Shown in pieces: positions 10,301 to 18,659 of a stretch of DNA of 64,000 nucleotides. The DNA comes from a virus. A program made the translations under genes and the position numbers. The stretch covers positions 104,654 to 168,653 of IMG/VR virus record IMGVR_UViG_3300042317_000390, one strand, 5' to 3'. Within the stretch, counting starts at the first letter, position 1. Every line of letters starts with the position of its first letter. A model generated the notes under the pieces. That model was not told the DNA's origin, did not search any database, and was given only the letters and a program-made list of their open reading frames with translations.

Positions 10301-11235
10301 GAAATATGATCTATTTAAATTATTATAGTAATGCAAATGTGTATCAAGGTGGTTCTGGTTTCTTCTATTCAGGAACTTCAATTAGAGCACCTATATTTTA
10401 TGATACTGACGATACAGCCTATTATGCCAATCTTGCTGGTGCTTCTAGACTTTCTGGCATTCAAAGCACAGGACGTTCTGGTAACTGGGATTCAGATTTC
10501 CAAAACACACCCGCCGACTCTTTCCGTTATGGTGGTGACTTAAACTCTGGTACAAACTGTCCTACTGGCGGTGGTTGGTGGGTTCAACAAAACTTCAGAC
10601 ACTCTAATTCTTCTAACTATTGGGGTGTTCAAGTTGCATGGGGTTGGGAAGATAAAGCACATGAACTATATACCAGAAACATCACTGGTAATAGTTTCAG
10701 TAGCTGGATTAGATATTCTAACTCTAATAACGGCGGTTCAATTCTTATTGCTGATCTTTCAGCATCTGGTGCATCTACTATTGAATCGACAACATGCTTT
10801 AATGATAGCACATATAAAGCATATGAAATTCAATTCCAAGTTGTTCCCGGTTCAATGAGTGCTGGTATCTATATGCAGTTCTATGTTGGTGGCGCATGGA
10901 GAACGGCGGCTGGTGACTATAGAACATACTCTGCCATCTGGAATGCTGGTGGTTCACAAGGTTATGGACCAAACAGCTATATTGATATAGGTTGTGGTGG
11001 TCGTATTCGTAACTATGCCGGTATTACAGGTATTGCTTCTATTGTATATCCATCAAGAACAGATACTATGCCAATTATGACTGGTATTGCTGGTGCATGG
11101 GATTCTACGATTGATGGTGGTAACAAGATAAACTTTACTGGTTTGCTATCATTTAACTCTGCGATTTCTGGTTTCAGAATTTATGCCTCTTCTGGCACAA
11201 TATCTGGTTACGTTAAGGTATATGGAAGAAAATAA
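7393..11235 (+). CDS. Giant tail fibre-like protein (1280 aa)
   Basis: The longest protein in the window. Residues about 60-185 contain five copies of a ~26-residue repeat, built on ANASAAYSN(S/A)-(V/T)(S/T)Y-TDTKIGTANSAI, predicted to be a coiled or helical shaft. It is followed by GNV(N)IGANNLSVSDNMIYLN, then GNVGIGTTSPSSKL repeats. Residues about 790-1020 hold three copies of a motif FYD(S/T)DDT(G/A)YYIDPNS. Near residue 1060 a segment with WGVQVAWGWEDKAHELYTRN resembles the knob domain of phage tail fibres. It ends in a beta-rich tip. Likely the main long fibre; the next gene overlaps its stop. Confidence 0.75.
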   Translation: MSVTNDLSRLANNANVIINSITVNSTAITSVNVAGITINSSGYTGDANNAAYLGGSSLSTIQGQITSNASSAYSNSVTYTDTKIGTANSAIIANASAAYSNATSYTDTKIGTANSAIVANASAAYSNSVSYVDTKIGTANSAITGNAATAYTNAVSYTDTKIGTANSAIVANASAAYTNATVFASNATNVNTGTLAEARLPYRMNQNVRNTDTVEFGGMTLTGNLVVSGNVNIIGANNLSVSDNMIYLNSNNDVSNPDIGIAGNYNDGTYAHTGIFRDATDGIWKVFDNYGPEPDASPYIDTSNTSFRLANFQANNFYGGNTTANWFVANTSGAYTTLLSGNVSSSSYVSVGNSTVNVVANSSSITFNSSVAAYASFYKPSANGSAYVAVVGSNNASNPYWNGWQFVAPGVFANSSAGNAFPRTSHFYSFTSTSNPSDLYYNIQAGNDSGIGTGIKIYAVSTTNSRTGIDISANGNVGIGTTSPSSKLNINSSTNDGLKVTDGTVTSILYNTSSSSGSIGTVSNHTFNIYSNNTIRASFTNNGDLQVGNQSAAANTLRYFDLQNTDTGVSAGAIMRFITANSSGGAATTVDMVKYKNGSFYINNNDGSGSTSFGTAGTQRLYIGANGNVGVSTTSPAYALDVNGIINSQDQFRAYGGGGDVRLNGNYAGNTAVVGTVGSTGFGIMTSNDPSRLWIASGGNVGINTKSPLGKFTVRPSTDNTAITLSDGDPSTGAWIRNDGSNMVISTNVGEMYYGYSGSSKNLYFMPGGGSSGLTIGTDRVVYAPVQFRSPVIYDYDDTTYYIDPNSSSKISGLITFNTAYGSSVLQDGQGFVINGNYTNGYYSHRFRKWDDGNGVPLYVQYTTGTIGSWSNIAKFGPGGNGETAQFSVFGYGYASGSWRAPVFYDSDDTGYYIDPNSTSDQALRIRGGAYFGPNASWNRYLWVGTNGRPSDEASVCATDGNLHIDCKSGNMIYLNYYSNANVYQGGSGFFYSGTSIRAPIFYDTDDTAYYANLAGASRLSGIQSTGRSGNWDSDFQNTPADSFRYGGDLNSGTNCPTGGGWWVQQNFRHSNSSNYWGVQVAWGWEDKAHELYTRNITGNSFSSWIRYSNSNNGGSILIADLSASGASTIESTTCFNDSTYKAYEIQFQVVPGSMSAGIYMQFYVGGAWRTAAGDYRTYSAIWNAGGSQGYGPNSYIDIGCGGRIRNYAGITGIASIVYPSRTDTMPIMTGIAGAWDSTIDGGNKINFTGLLSFNSAISGFRIYASSGTISGYVKVYGRK

Positions 11236-11687
11236 TGAAGCTATATAAGAAAAGACATAAAGATGATACTGAAACATTCTGGCGCACTTCTGATTGGGAA
11301 ATCATCGGTCAGGATAAGACAGAAGCATGGGCTGAATTTCAGCTTTGGTTGGCGCAAGGTAATACACCAGACCCTGCCGATGACGAAGATGATACTCGTA
11401 TCATTACTTTTATATCTGACCGTCAGTTCTTTCAACAGGCGGCTATTCAGGGTTTCATTTCACAAGAGGATGCTCTACAGGCAGTTAAGACAGGTTTTAT
11501 TCCTGCTCCACTACAGGCTATTGTTGATACAATCACAGACCCCACAGACAAGTTCAATGCAGAAATGCTTTTGTCTGGAGCAACAGAGTTTCAAAGAAAC
11601 CATCCACTAACAAGTGTGATTGGCACAGCATTTGGGATGACAGAAGAAGATATAAATACTTTTTTTAGATCAGCATCAAATTTATAA
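11235..11687 (+). CDS. Probable fibre-associated assembly protein
   Basis: A 150-residue charged, helical protein. It starts on the last base of the giant fibre gene stop (TAATG), so it is translationally coupled to it. Motifs include ISDRQFFQQAAIQGFISQ and a C-terminal helix ending EEDINTFFRSA. The coupling and size fit a dedicated chaperone or tip protein for the fibre, as found downstream of many phage fibre genes. Identity is inferred from context only. Confidence 0.6.
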   Translation: MKLYKKRHKDDTETFWRTSDWEIIGQDKTEAWAEFQLWLAQGNTPDPADDEDDTRIITFISDRQFFQQAAIQGFISQEDALQAVKTGFIPAPLQAIVDTITDPTDKFNAEMLLSGATEFQRNHPLTSVIGTAFGMTEEDINTFFRSASNL

Positions 11688-11700
11688 GAGGCAAACTAAA

Positions 11701-12063
11701 ATGGCAGTAACATATACATGGGAAGTCACCGGTCTAAAGACTACAACAGTCGGTTCTGCTGACGATGTTGTAGTTCAGACATATTGGAAAAAGATTGGCA
11801 ACGATGGTAATGGAAACGAAGGAACTTTCTCTGGAGCCACTCCATTTACTGCCAATACGATGCCAGCAAATACATCCTTTATTCCATTTAATCAGCTAAC
11901 AGAAGCTGATGTTCTTACATGGATTAAGGCAGTAGTTGTTGGTTCATACGAAGAACACGTCAATACACAGATTCAGAAGCAAATTGACGATAAAAAGAAT
12001 CCTGTAGTAGAAGCAAATCTACCATGGGCACCAGCGCCAAATACGGCAACTAGCAATACATAA
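11701..12063 (+). CDS. Small fibre-cluster protein
   Basis: A 120-residue protein preceded by AGAGGCAA. It opens MAVTYTWEVTGLKTT and ends with a proline- and alanine-rich tail. The layout (short beta N-terminal half, then a helical stretch VLTWIKAVVVGSYEEH) is like small virion or fibre accessory proteins of other tailed phages. No catalytic residues stand out and no function is claimed. Confidence 0.6.
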   Translation: MAVTYTWEVTGLKTTTVGSADDVVVQTYWKKIGNDGNGNEGTFSGATPFTANTMPANTSFIPFNQLTEADVLTWIKAVVVGSYEEHVNTQIQKQIDDKKNPVVEANLPWAPAPNTATSNT

Positions 12064-12080
12064 TTAGGAGATAGTAAATT

Positions 12081-12260
12081 ATGGATAAGACTGTAAAACT
12101 TGAGTTGACGATTGAACAGCTAAACGTTGTTATGGGTGGCCTTGTTAAGCTACCAATCGAAACAGCAATGGGAACTTTTAATGCCGTTCAGATGCAGGCT
12201 GACGCTCAGCTGAGATCGCCACCACCTGAAGGGCCATTATCGGACAAGGTTATCAACTAA
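12081..12260 (+). CDS. Small protein (59 aa) at the end of the fibre cluster
   Basis: A 59-residue frame beginning MDKTVKLELTIEQLNVVMGG, with the ribosome site TTAGGAG 11 bases upstream. It fits the conserved small phage protein type that carries a hydrophobic/acidic helix and a Pro-rich linker (RSPPPEGPL). The stop is followed at once by a strong terminator, which makes it the last gene of the fibre transcription unit. Function unknown. Confidence 0.6.
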   Translation: MDKTVKLELTIEQLNVVMGGLVKLPIETAMGTFNAVQMQADAQLRSPPPEGPLSDKVIN

Positions 12261-12264
12261 AATT

Positions 12265-12291
12265 AAAGGGACCATTTCGGTCCCTTTTTTA
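12265..12291 (+). terminator. Intrinsic terminator after fibre cluster
   Basis: A 9-bp perfect stem AAAGGGACC / GGTCCCTTT with loop ATTTC, followed by a run of T. It ends the + strand fibre transcript right before a late promoter. Confidence 0.9.
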
Positions 12292-12294
12292 TTA

Positions 12295-12302
12295 TATAAA
12301 TA
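12295..12302 (+). promoter_or_regulatory. T4-type late promoter (TATAAATA)
   Basis: Exact TATAAATA, 36 bases before the start codon of the S74 fibre and directly after a terminator. In T4 this -10 element is read by the gp55 late sigma factor with the gp45 clamp; both are encoded in this window. Confidence 0.8.
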
Positions 12303-12337
12303 AAGATAAAAACACTAACCAGAGGGGAAAGTGAACC

Positions 12338-13612
12338 ATGGCAGATAAAGATTTTATCGTTAAGAACGGTATAGTAGCCGGGGCAAATAATCTAACATTA
12401 GGAACTGCTTCTTATTTCGCTTCTAACGGTAACGTTGGCTTTGGTGACGCAAATCCTTCCTACAAACTTTCAGTCACAGGCACATTCAACGCATCAGGTA
12501 ATATCACACAGGGTGGAACAAGAGCTGTTCTTAACGATAGTGGTACATGGTCTATTAGCGTTACTGGTAATGCTGGAACCTCTACAAAAGCATCTACTTT
12601 AGCACAGAGCGGTGGTTCTGGTGCAGCTATGACATTTAACTGGTCTGGTCAGTCAGGTCAGCCATCATGGCTTTGGGGTTCAAATGATGGTACAAATATT
12701 TACGTTTATAATCCATCAAACTTTAATGTAAATTCTGCTTCATATTCAACATCGTCCGGCAGTGCTAGTAGTGCTACAAATGCTACAAACCTAACTGGTG
12801 GAACTCTTACCGCATCTTCTGGAACAATTAACGGAAATCTAACTGTAGCAGCTGGTGATTTATATTGCTATCGTTCTGGTGGAGCTTCCGGTGTATTGTT
12901 TTTAAATAGTGCCGGTAATAGATATGTTTATTATGATGGTACTAGTTATTATATGCCAGGAGCTGAACTATATGTTAATGGAACACAAGTTGTTAAAAAC
13001 AGTGGTACGTGGTCTATTAGCGTTACTGGTACATCAGGTGGCGTAGCTTGGACTAATGTATCTGGAAGACCAACAAACCTTTCCTCTTTCACTAACGATC
13101 TTGGTAACTACGGTAGCTGGATTACAGCTTCTGGTACATTAACTGGTCCAGTTAGTAGCGGTTCTTTCTGTTATACGACTCAGGGTCTTGGTGTTGGTAC
13201 TTCTTATAACCAAGGTGCAGGTTATATTAACGCTACACAGAATATTACCGCTTTCTATTCTGACGAAAGATTGAAAGAAAATATTACAGTAATTAAAGAC
13301 GCACTAGCTAAGATTAAACAAATTTCAGGTGTTTTATACAACAGTAACGATCTTGCCGCATCTTTTGGTTACACAGATAAAAGCGAACAGGTTGGTGTTC
13401 TTGCCGGACAAATCAAGAAAGTTCTTCCACAAGTCGTTAAGCCAGCACCATTTGACTTAGCAAACGATAAAGATGGTAATACTATTTCTAAGACCGGTGA
13501 ACATTATATGACAGTTCAATACGAGAAAATCGTTCCTCTGTTAATTGAAGGTATCAAAGAATTAACAGCTAAAGTTGAAGAATTAGAATCTAAACTAACA
13601 GAGGGCAAGTAA
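12338..13612 (+). CDS. Tail fibre/spike with C-terminal peptidase S74 self-cleaving chaperone
   Basis: A 424-residue fibre. The C-terminal ~115 residues start with FYSDERLKENI, the signature of the intramolecular chaperone (peptidase S74) domain, which drives trimer folding and then cuts itself off just before the Ser of the SDERLK motif. The tail helix (IKELTAKVEELESKL) is the usual trimeric coiled coil. The upstream shaft carries repeats GTWSISVTG(N/T)(A/S)G at two places (residues ~70 and ~225). It is expressed from its own late promoter and precedes neck genes. The family assignment is firm. Confidence 0.88.
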   Translation: MADKDFIVKNGIVAGANNLTLGTASYFASNGNVGFGDANPSYKLSVTGTFNASGNITQGGTRAVLNDSGTWSISVTGNAGTSTKASTLAQSGGSGAAMTFNWSGQSGQPSWLWGSNDGTNIYVYNPSNFNVNSASYSTSSGSASSATNATNLTGGTLTASSGTINGNLTVAAGDLYCYRSGGASGVLFLNSAGNRYVYYDGTSYYMPGAELYVNGTQVVKNSGTWSISVTGTSGGVAWTNVSGRPTNLSSFTNDLGNYGSWITASGTLTGPVSSGSFCYTTQGLGVGTSYNQGAGYINATQNITAFYSDERLKENITVIKDALAKIKQISGVLYNSNDLAASFGYTDKSEQVGVLAGQIKKVLPQVVKPAPFDLANDKDGNTISKTGEHYMTVQYEKIVPLLIEGIKELTAKVEELESKLTEGK

Positions 13613-13613
13613 T

Positions 13614-14354
13614 ATGTCAGTGCCAACTTCTAGATCTGAATTCGCAGAGTATTGCCTAAGAAAATTAGGTAAACCAGTTATTGAAATTAACGTAGACGAT
13701 GATCAGGTTTCTGATCGTATTGATGAAGCATTACGTTACTACTGGGATTATCACTTTGATGGTTCAGAGAAAACCTATTATAAAAAGATAGTTGACTCCA
13801 CCGATATATCAAACAGATATATCACTATGCCAGATAATATTATTGGCGTTGTTAATATATTCGATCTAGGATCAGCTTTAGGTCTTAATAACCTATTCAA
13901 TATTCGTTATCAGATCGCATTAAACGATCTTTATACCCTAACATCAGTCTCTATGGTTCCATATTATATGGCTATGAGTCATGTTCAATTCCTTGAGCAG
14001 ATGTTAATTGGCAAGCAACCACTAAGATATAACCGTCATATGAATAAGCTTTATATTGATATGTCATGGGATCAGATTTCTCCCGGTAACTATATTATAG
14101 TAGAAGCATATCAAGTTGTTGATCCAGACGTTTATACGAAGGCTTGGGGAGATCGTTGGTTACAGCGTTATGCTTCTTGCCTAATTAAACAACAGTGGGG
14201 TCAAAATCTTAAAAAGTTCGAAGGTATGAAAATGCCAGGTGGACTAACCTTTAACGGTCAAAAGATTTATGACGAAGCTACCACCGAAAGAGCTGATCTT
14301 GAGAGAGAAATGATTTACACATACAGCTTGCCTGCAACCGATATGATAGGTTAG
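13614..14354 (+). CDS. 13: Neck protein, T4 gp13-like
   Basis: A 246-residue protein at the exact place of T4 gene 13 (before 14, 15, 16, 17). It shows features of the family: an N-terminal helix with EFAEYCLRKLGKPVIEINV, a DDQVSDRIDEALRYY stretch, and the conserved WGDRWLQRYASCLIKQQWG. In T4, gp13 and gp14 form the neck that closes the filled head for tail attachment. One-base gap from the fibre gene. Assignment comes from motif style and synteny. Confidence 0.85.
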   Translation: MSVPTSRSEFAEYCLRKLGKPVIEINVDDDQVSDRIDEALRYYWDYHFDGSEKTYYKKIVDSTDISNRYITMPDNIIGVVNIFDLGSALGLNNLFNIRYQIALNDLYTLTSVSMVPYYMAMSHVQFLEQMLIGKQPLRYNRHMNKLYIDMSWDQISPGNYIIVEAYQVVDPDVYTKAWGDRWLQRYASCLIKQQWGQNLKKFEGMKMPGGLTFNGQKIYDEATTERADLEREMIYTYSLPATDMIG

Positions 14355-14364
14355 GACGGACTCG

Positions 14365-14952
14365 ATGGAAGCTTTCGTTTATTGTTGGACGGATAAAAAA
14401 ACAAATATGTTATATGTTGGTTCTCATAAAGGATCAACTGATGATGGATATATTTGTTCCAGCAAGTATATGATGGAAGAGTATAACAAACGTCCTAAAG
14501 ATTTTAGTAGACAGATTATCGCTGAAGGTGATTTGTCTGATATGAGAAAGTTTGAAACTAAAATACTTCAAGCTGTGAACGCCAGACTTGATGAACAGTT
14601 TTATAACATGCACAATAACAATGGTTGTTATATTTTAAAACGTCACACAGAGTCAACAAAAAGAAAAATCAGCGAAAGCGAAAAGGGTAAAGTTGTATCC
14701 CAAAAATCAAGACTTAAAATGAAAAATAGTAAAATTGGTTTCAAAAACAATAGATGGGGAACACCCCATAACGAAGAAACTAAAAGAAAAATGTCGTTAT
14801 CGGCGCAAGGAAGAAAGTTCAAAGAAGAACATAAATATAAACTATCGCAAGCTAAATTAGGGAAAAGTTGGTTCCATAATCCTAACAATAACTCAAGCGG
14901 TTTATATTTTCCAGGAACGGAACCAGAAGGCTGGATTAAAGGAAGAAAATAA
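14365..14952 (+). CDS. GIY-YIG homing endonuclease
   Basis: A 195-residue protein with an N-terminal GIY-YIG nuclease core (FVYCWTDKKTNMLYVGSHKG, with the usual spaced Tyr and the Arg/Glu region near KFETKIL at residues ~65-75). The C-terminal half has repeated NUMOD3-like DNA-binding units (HTESTKRKISESEKGK, HNEETKRKMSLSAQGRKF). Free-standing enzymes of this kind (T4 Seg family) cut intron-less or related sites and spread between neck and other core genes. It sits between genes 13 and 14 and its stop overlaps the gene 14 start. Poor match to neighbours in function, so it is a mobile insertion. Confidence 0.9.
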   Translation: MEAFVYCWTDKKTNMLYVGSHKGSTDDGYICSSKYMMEEYNKRPKDFSRQIIAEGDLSDMRKFETKILQAVNARLDEQFYNMHNNNGCYILKRHTESTKRKISESEKGKVVSQKSRLKMKNSKIGFKNNRWGTPHNEETKRKMSLSAQGRKFKEEHKYKLSQAKLGKSWFHNPNNNSSGLYFPGTEPEGWIKGRK

Positions 14953-15680
14953 TGTCAGGCAGTACCAATTTTTTCTTTAATAATTTCCAAGCCAGCCAAG
15001 AACAGTTTCTTTTAGAAAATTTGATTATAGAGTCAATTTCTATTTACGGCCATGACGTTCAATATATACCCAGAAAACTGAACAATTATGACGATGTATA
15101 CGGAGCAGATGACCAATCTTCGTATGATGTTGCATATCCTATAGCAATGTATATTGAGTCCGTAGATGGGTTTACCGGAGATGGTGATTTTTTATCTAAG
15201 TTCGGCGTTGAGATTAGAAATCAAGTTACTTTTTCTGTTGCTCAGAGAATATTTGCTGAAGAGGTAGGAAATAACACAACACAAGTAAGACCCAACGAAG
15301 GAGATTTAATTTATTTTCCTCTTAATGGTAAATGCTTTCAGATCAAATATGTTGAAAAATTCCAGATGTTTTATCCTCTGGGTAAATTGTATACTTGGAA
15401 AATGGTTTGTGAACTATTCGAGTATTCAGGCGAAAGAATGAATACTGGTATACCTGAAATAGATAGTCTTGAGAAGAAACTAAGCACTAATATTCTAGAT
15501 TGGTTAATTGAAACCGAAACGTCTGATGGTATCTTAACAGAAGACGATGAATATCTAGTTCTTGAAAATTCATCTATGTCAGATCTAGTTCCAGCAGCTG
15601 ATAACGATGAGATTCAAAGGGAGTCTGATTTATTCGTTGATTTCTCTTCAATAGATCCATTTAGCGAAGGGAACATTTAA
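14952..15680 (+). CDS. 14: Neck protein, T4 gp14-like
   Basis: A 242-residue protein starting MSGSTNFFFNNFQASQEQF, a typical gp14 opening, with the conserved EDLIYFPLNGKCFQIKYVEKF-like core (here GDLIYFPLNGKCFQIKYVE). It partners gp13 in the neck complex that joins head and tail. It starts on the last base of the endonuclease gene and its stop overlaps gene 15, so the block is translationally coupled. Confidence 0.87.
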   Translation: MSGSTNFFFNNFQASQEQFLLENLIIESISIYGHDVQYIPRKLNNYDDVYGADDQSSYDVAYPIAMYIESVDGFTGDGDFLSKFGVEIRNQVTFSVAQRIFAEEVGNNTTQVRPNEGDLIYFPLNGKCFQIKYVEKFQMFYPLGKLYTWKMVCELFEYSGERMNTGIPEIDSLEKKLSTNILDWLIETETSDGILTEDDEYLVLENSSMSDLVPAADNDEIQRESDLFVDFSSIDPFSEGNI

Positions 15681-16540
15681 TGTTTAATCAAACATTCTAT
15701 TTCAGTCTTATTCGTAAATATGTTATTCTTATGGGAACGCTACTGAATAATATCCGTATCACTAGAACGGATAAAGATGGCAATGTTACATCGTTATTAA
15801 GAGTTCCTGTAACGTATGCGGCTAAAGATAAGATGCTTGCTCGTGTTATGCAAGATCCTGGAATTGATAGACCATCAGCGACAACACCACTTCCTATGAT
15901 CTCATTCGAAATGGGAAAGATGTCATATGATGGTTCTAGAAAGTTAAACACAGTCGGTAAAAGTTCATATAGAAGCGATACCGATGCTAGTAAATTTAAA
16001 TACCAATATAATCCAGTCCCATATAATATAAATTTCAAGGCGTTCGTTTACGCTAAGAATGTTGAGGATGGAACTAAGATCATAGAACAAATTCTACCTT
16101 ATTTCACTCCAGACTGGACTACAACCGTAAATCTAATTCCAGAAGTTGAAGTTAAGATTGACATCCCAATCGTTCTAAATAATATTGGTTATAGTGATAA
16201 CTATGACGGTGAATTTAAGGATAGAAGGGCTATTATTTGGGAATTAGATTTCACACTGAAAGGATACATCTATGGTCCAGTTAAGTCTTCTGGTATTATT
16301 AAGTTTGTTAAAACTAACTTCTACATTCCAGCAACAAACACAGCCGTTGAAGGTAGAGGTATCACGCCGATTGCAGAGAGAGTCACGGTACAACCAGGAT
16401 TAGACGCTAACGGTAATCCAATAAATTACTATGGCGCTCCTAATACGAGTATAGATACTTTACCATATGTAGAAATAGACGCTGAAGATGATTATGGCTT
16501 TATTACTATGATATATGAAGAAGATGAGGTAAATGACTGA
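15680..16540 (+). CDS. 15: Tail terminator / completion protein, T4 gp15-like
   Basis: A 286-residue protein. The start MFNQTFYFSLIRKYVILMG matches the usual N-terminus of the family, which supports the first ATG. Conserved parts include NIRITRTDKDGN and RVPVTYAAKDK. The T4 protein caps the tail tube and sheath and joins the tail to the neck. It overlaps gene 16 by 8 bases. Length is close to the T4 protein (272 aa). Confidence 0.88.
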   Translation: MFNQTFYFSLIRKYVILMGTLLNNIRITRTDKDGNVTSLLRVPVTYAAKDKMLARVMQDPGIDRPSATTPLPMISFEMGKMSYDGSRKLNTVGKSSYRSDTDASKFKYQYNPVPYNINFKAFVYAKNVEDGTKIIEQILPYFTPDWTTTVNLIPEVEVKIDIPIVLNNIGYSDNYDGEFKDRRAIIWELDFTLKGYIYGPVKSSGIIKFVKTNFYIPATNTAVEGRGITPIAERVTVQPGLDANGNPINYYGAPNTSIDTLPYVEIDAEDDYGFITMIYEEDEVND

Positions 16541-16952
16541 AAAAGATAATGACCCTATGGGTAAAGCTCTAGGGCTACCTGCTCTAGAGTTTGAAAAAAC
16601 TATAGATAACATGTTAGCGAAAGCTCATGACGATAGTGCTAGAAACGATTTCGAGGCAGCTAGATCCAATTTGTATGAAGTAATACAAAGTGGTAAAGAG
16701 GCCATGGATAAGTTAGGTCAAATAGCTGCATCTTCCCAACATCCACGAGCGTTTGAAGTTCTATCTAAAATGATGGAAACTATGATTCAAGCTAACAAAG
16801 ATCTGTTGGAACTTCAAACTAAAATAAGAGAAATAGATGTAGCTGATGCACCAACCAATGAAAAGGCTAAGACTATTAACAATAATCTTTTCGTTGGCTC
16901 AACTGCTGAATTACAAAAAATGATCAAGGATATGAATACTAAGAATGACTAA
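16533..16952 (+). CDS. 16: Small terminase subunit, T4 gp16-like
   Basis: A 139-residue, mostly helical protein between 15 and 17, overlapping both. In T4 the small terminase recognises DNA and regulates the packaging motor. The central coiled helices (EVLSKMMETMIQANKDLLELQ) and C-terminal basic tail fit the family, which is poorly conserved in sequence. Position gives most of the confidence. Confidence 0.85.
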   Translation: MTEKDNDPMGKALGLPALEFEKTIDNMLAKAHDDSARNDFEAARSNLYEVIQSGKEAMDKLGQIAASSQHPRAFEVLSKMMETMIQANKDLLELQTKIREIDVADAPTNEKAKTINNNLFVGSTAELQKMIKDMNTKND

Positions 16953-18591
16953 TAGCGATGCTGGTTATAAGGGTAATGTTAATCTAAAGAGATCAAATCA
17001 AAATATAGAATGGACTCCTGATCTCGTTCAAGAATACGTCAAGTGTTCTCAAGACCCCGTATACTTCACAGAAACCTATATGAAAATCATCAACGTCGAT
17101 GAAGGTCTAACGAGCTTCAAGTTGTATGATTACCAGAAGAATATGGTTAAATCCTTCAAGGACAATCGTTATAGTATTGTAACTACCGCTCGACAGGCTG
17201 GTAAATCTACCACGACTTGTGCTTTTATTCTTTGGTATATTATTTTCAATCCAGATAAAGTTGTTGCTCTACTAGCCAACAAGGGTGATACGGCCAGAGA
17301 AATTCTAGGTCGTGTTCAGCTTGCATATCAGCATCTGCCTAAATGGTTACAACAGGGCGTTGTTGAATGGAACAAAGGATCGTTCGTTCTCGAAAATAAC
17401 AGCCGTGTTATCGCTGCTGCTACTTCTGCCAGCGCCATCCGTGGTTTCTCTATTAACCTACTATTCATCGATGAGGCAGCGTTTATTGAAAACTGGGATG
17501 AATTCTTTACATCAGTTTATCCTACAATTTCATCAGGCACAGAATCAAAGATTATTCTAGTTTCTACCCCGAATGGGTTGAATCACTTCTATGCCACTTG
17601 GATTAACGCTATTGAAAATAAGAATGGTTACAGCCCTATTCTAGTTAACTGGAAAGAGGTTCCAGGCAGAGACGAAGAATGGAGGAAAAGTACCATTGCA
17701 GGTATGAACTTCGATGTTGAGAAGTTCGATCAGGAATATAACTGTGAGTTTCTAGGATCTTCTGGTACACTGATTGCTGGTTGGAAACTCAAAGAATTAG
17801 TTCACCAAGCACCAATGGTCGAACGTGATGGCATGATTCAATATATTAAGCCAGAAGAAGGTCATGTGTATATTATGGTATGTGACGTTTCTCGTGGTAA
17901 GGGTCTGGACTATTCGGCATTTCAGTTATTAGATGTGACCAAGATGCCATACAATCAAGTTTGTGTATTCAGAAATAATGCTGTTGCACCGGTAGATTAT
18001 GCTGATATTATTCACAGAACAGCTAAAGCATATAACAATGCATCAGTTCTTGTTGAAGTGAATGATATTGGTGAGCAGGTAGCTCACACTCTACAATATG
18101 ATTTTTCTTATGAAAACGTTCTATTCACAGAGAACGCAGGTAGATCAGGTAAAAGAATTACAGGTGGTTTTGCATCAGGCGGTAAGATCGACAAGGGTAT
18201 TAGAACCACAAAGATTGTGAAGTCTGTTGGTTGTTCAATTTTGAAACTTCTTGTTGAACAGAACCAACTAGTGTTAAACGACTTCCACACAATAAATGAG
18301 CTTTCGACGTTTTCTAAGAAGGGAACTTCTTATGAGGCTGAACCAGGCAAGCACGACGATATGGTAATGTGTCTCGTTTTGTTTGCTTGGCTTTCAGACC
18401 AGCAATACTTCAAAGACTACACTGACATTAATACTTTGATGTCTCTAAGGGAAAAAACAGAGGAAGATATGGAGCAGGACATGGCTCCTTTCGGATTCGT
18501 GGATAATGGAAGAGACGATGAATTTGTAGAAGAAGACTATGAAAAGTATGTAGCTGACAGCTGGATTTGGAGCAATCCTCAAGATTTCTAA
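16945..18591 (+). CDS. 17: Large terminase subunit, T4 gp17-like
   Basis: A 548-residue packaging motor. The N-terminal ATPase has the Walker A-like ARQAGKST near residue 82 and the Walker B LLFIDEAAF near residue 173, followed by a coupling motif with VSTPNG. The C-terminal RNase H-like nuclease shows VCDVSRGKGLDYSAFQ (first acidic), VEVNDIG and HDDMVMCLVLFAW. The enzyme pumps DNA into the prohead and cuts concatemers. It overlaps gene 16 by 8 bases. Confidence 0.95.
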   Translation: MTNSDAGYKGNVNLKRSNQNIEWTPDLVQEYVKCSQDPVYFTETYMKIINVDEGLTSFKLYDYQKNMVKSFKDNRYSIVTTARQAGKSTTTCAFILWYIIFNPDKVVALLANKGDTAREILGRVQLAYQHLPKWLQQGVVEWNKGSFVLENNSRVIAAATSASAIRGFSINLLFIDEAAFIENWDEFFTSVYPTISSGTESKIILVSTPNGLNHFYATWINAIENKNGYSPILVNWKEVPGRDEEWRKSTIAGMNFDVEKFDQEYNCEFLGSSGTLIAGWKLKELVHQAPMVERDGMIQYIKPEEGHVYIMVCDVSRGKGLDYSAFQLLDVTKMPYNQVCVFRNNAVAPVDYADIIHRTAKAYNNASVLVEVNDIGEQVAHTLQYDFSYENVLFTENAGRSGKRITGGFASGGKIDKGIRTTKIVKSVGCSILKLLVEQNQLVLNDFHTINELSTFSKKGTSYEAEPGKHDDMVMCLVLFAWLSDQQYFKDYTDINTLMSLREKTEEDMEQDMAPFGFVDNGRDDEFVEEDYEKYVADSWIWSNPQDF

Positions 18592-18603
18592 GAAAGCCTA
18601 TTT

Positions 18604-18611
18604 TATAAATA
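18604..18611 (+). promoter_or_regulatory. T4-type late promoter (TATAAATA)
   Basis: Exact TATAAATA, 48 bases before the sheath gene start, in the gap after gene 17. The same element stands before genes 22 and 23. Confidence 0.8.
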
Positions 18612-18659
18612 TAAAAAATGTTTAAAACATAAGTTCTCGCATAAAGGGAGATAATAAAA

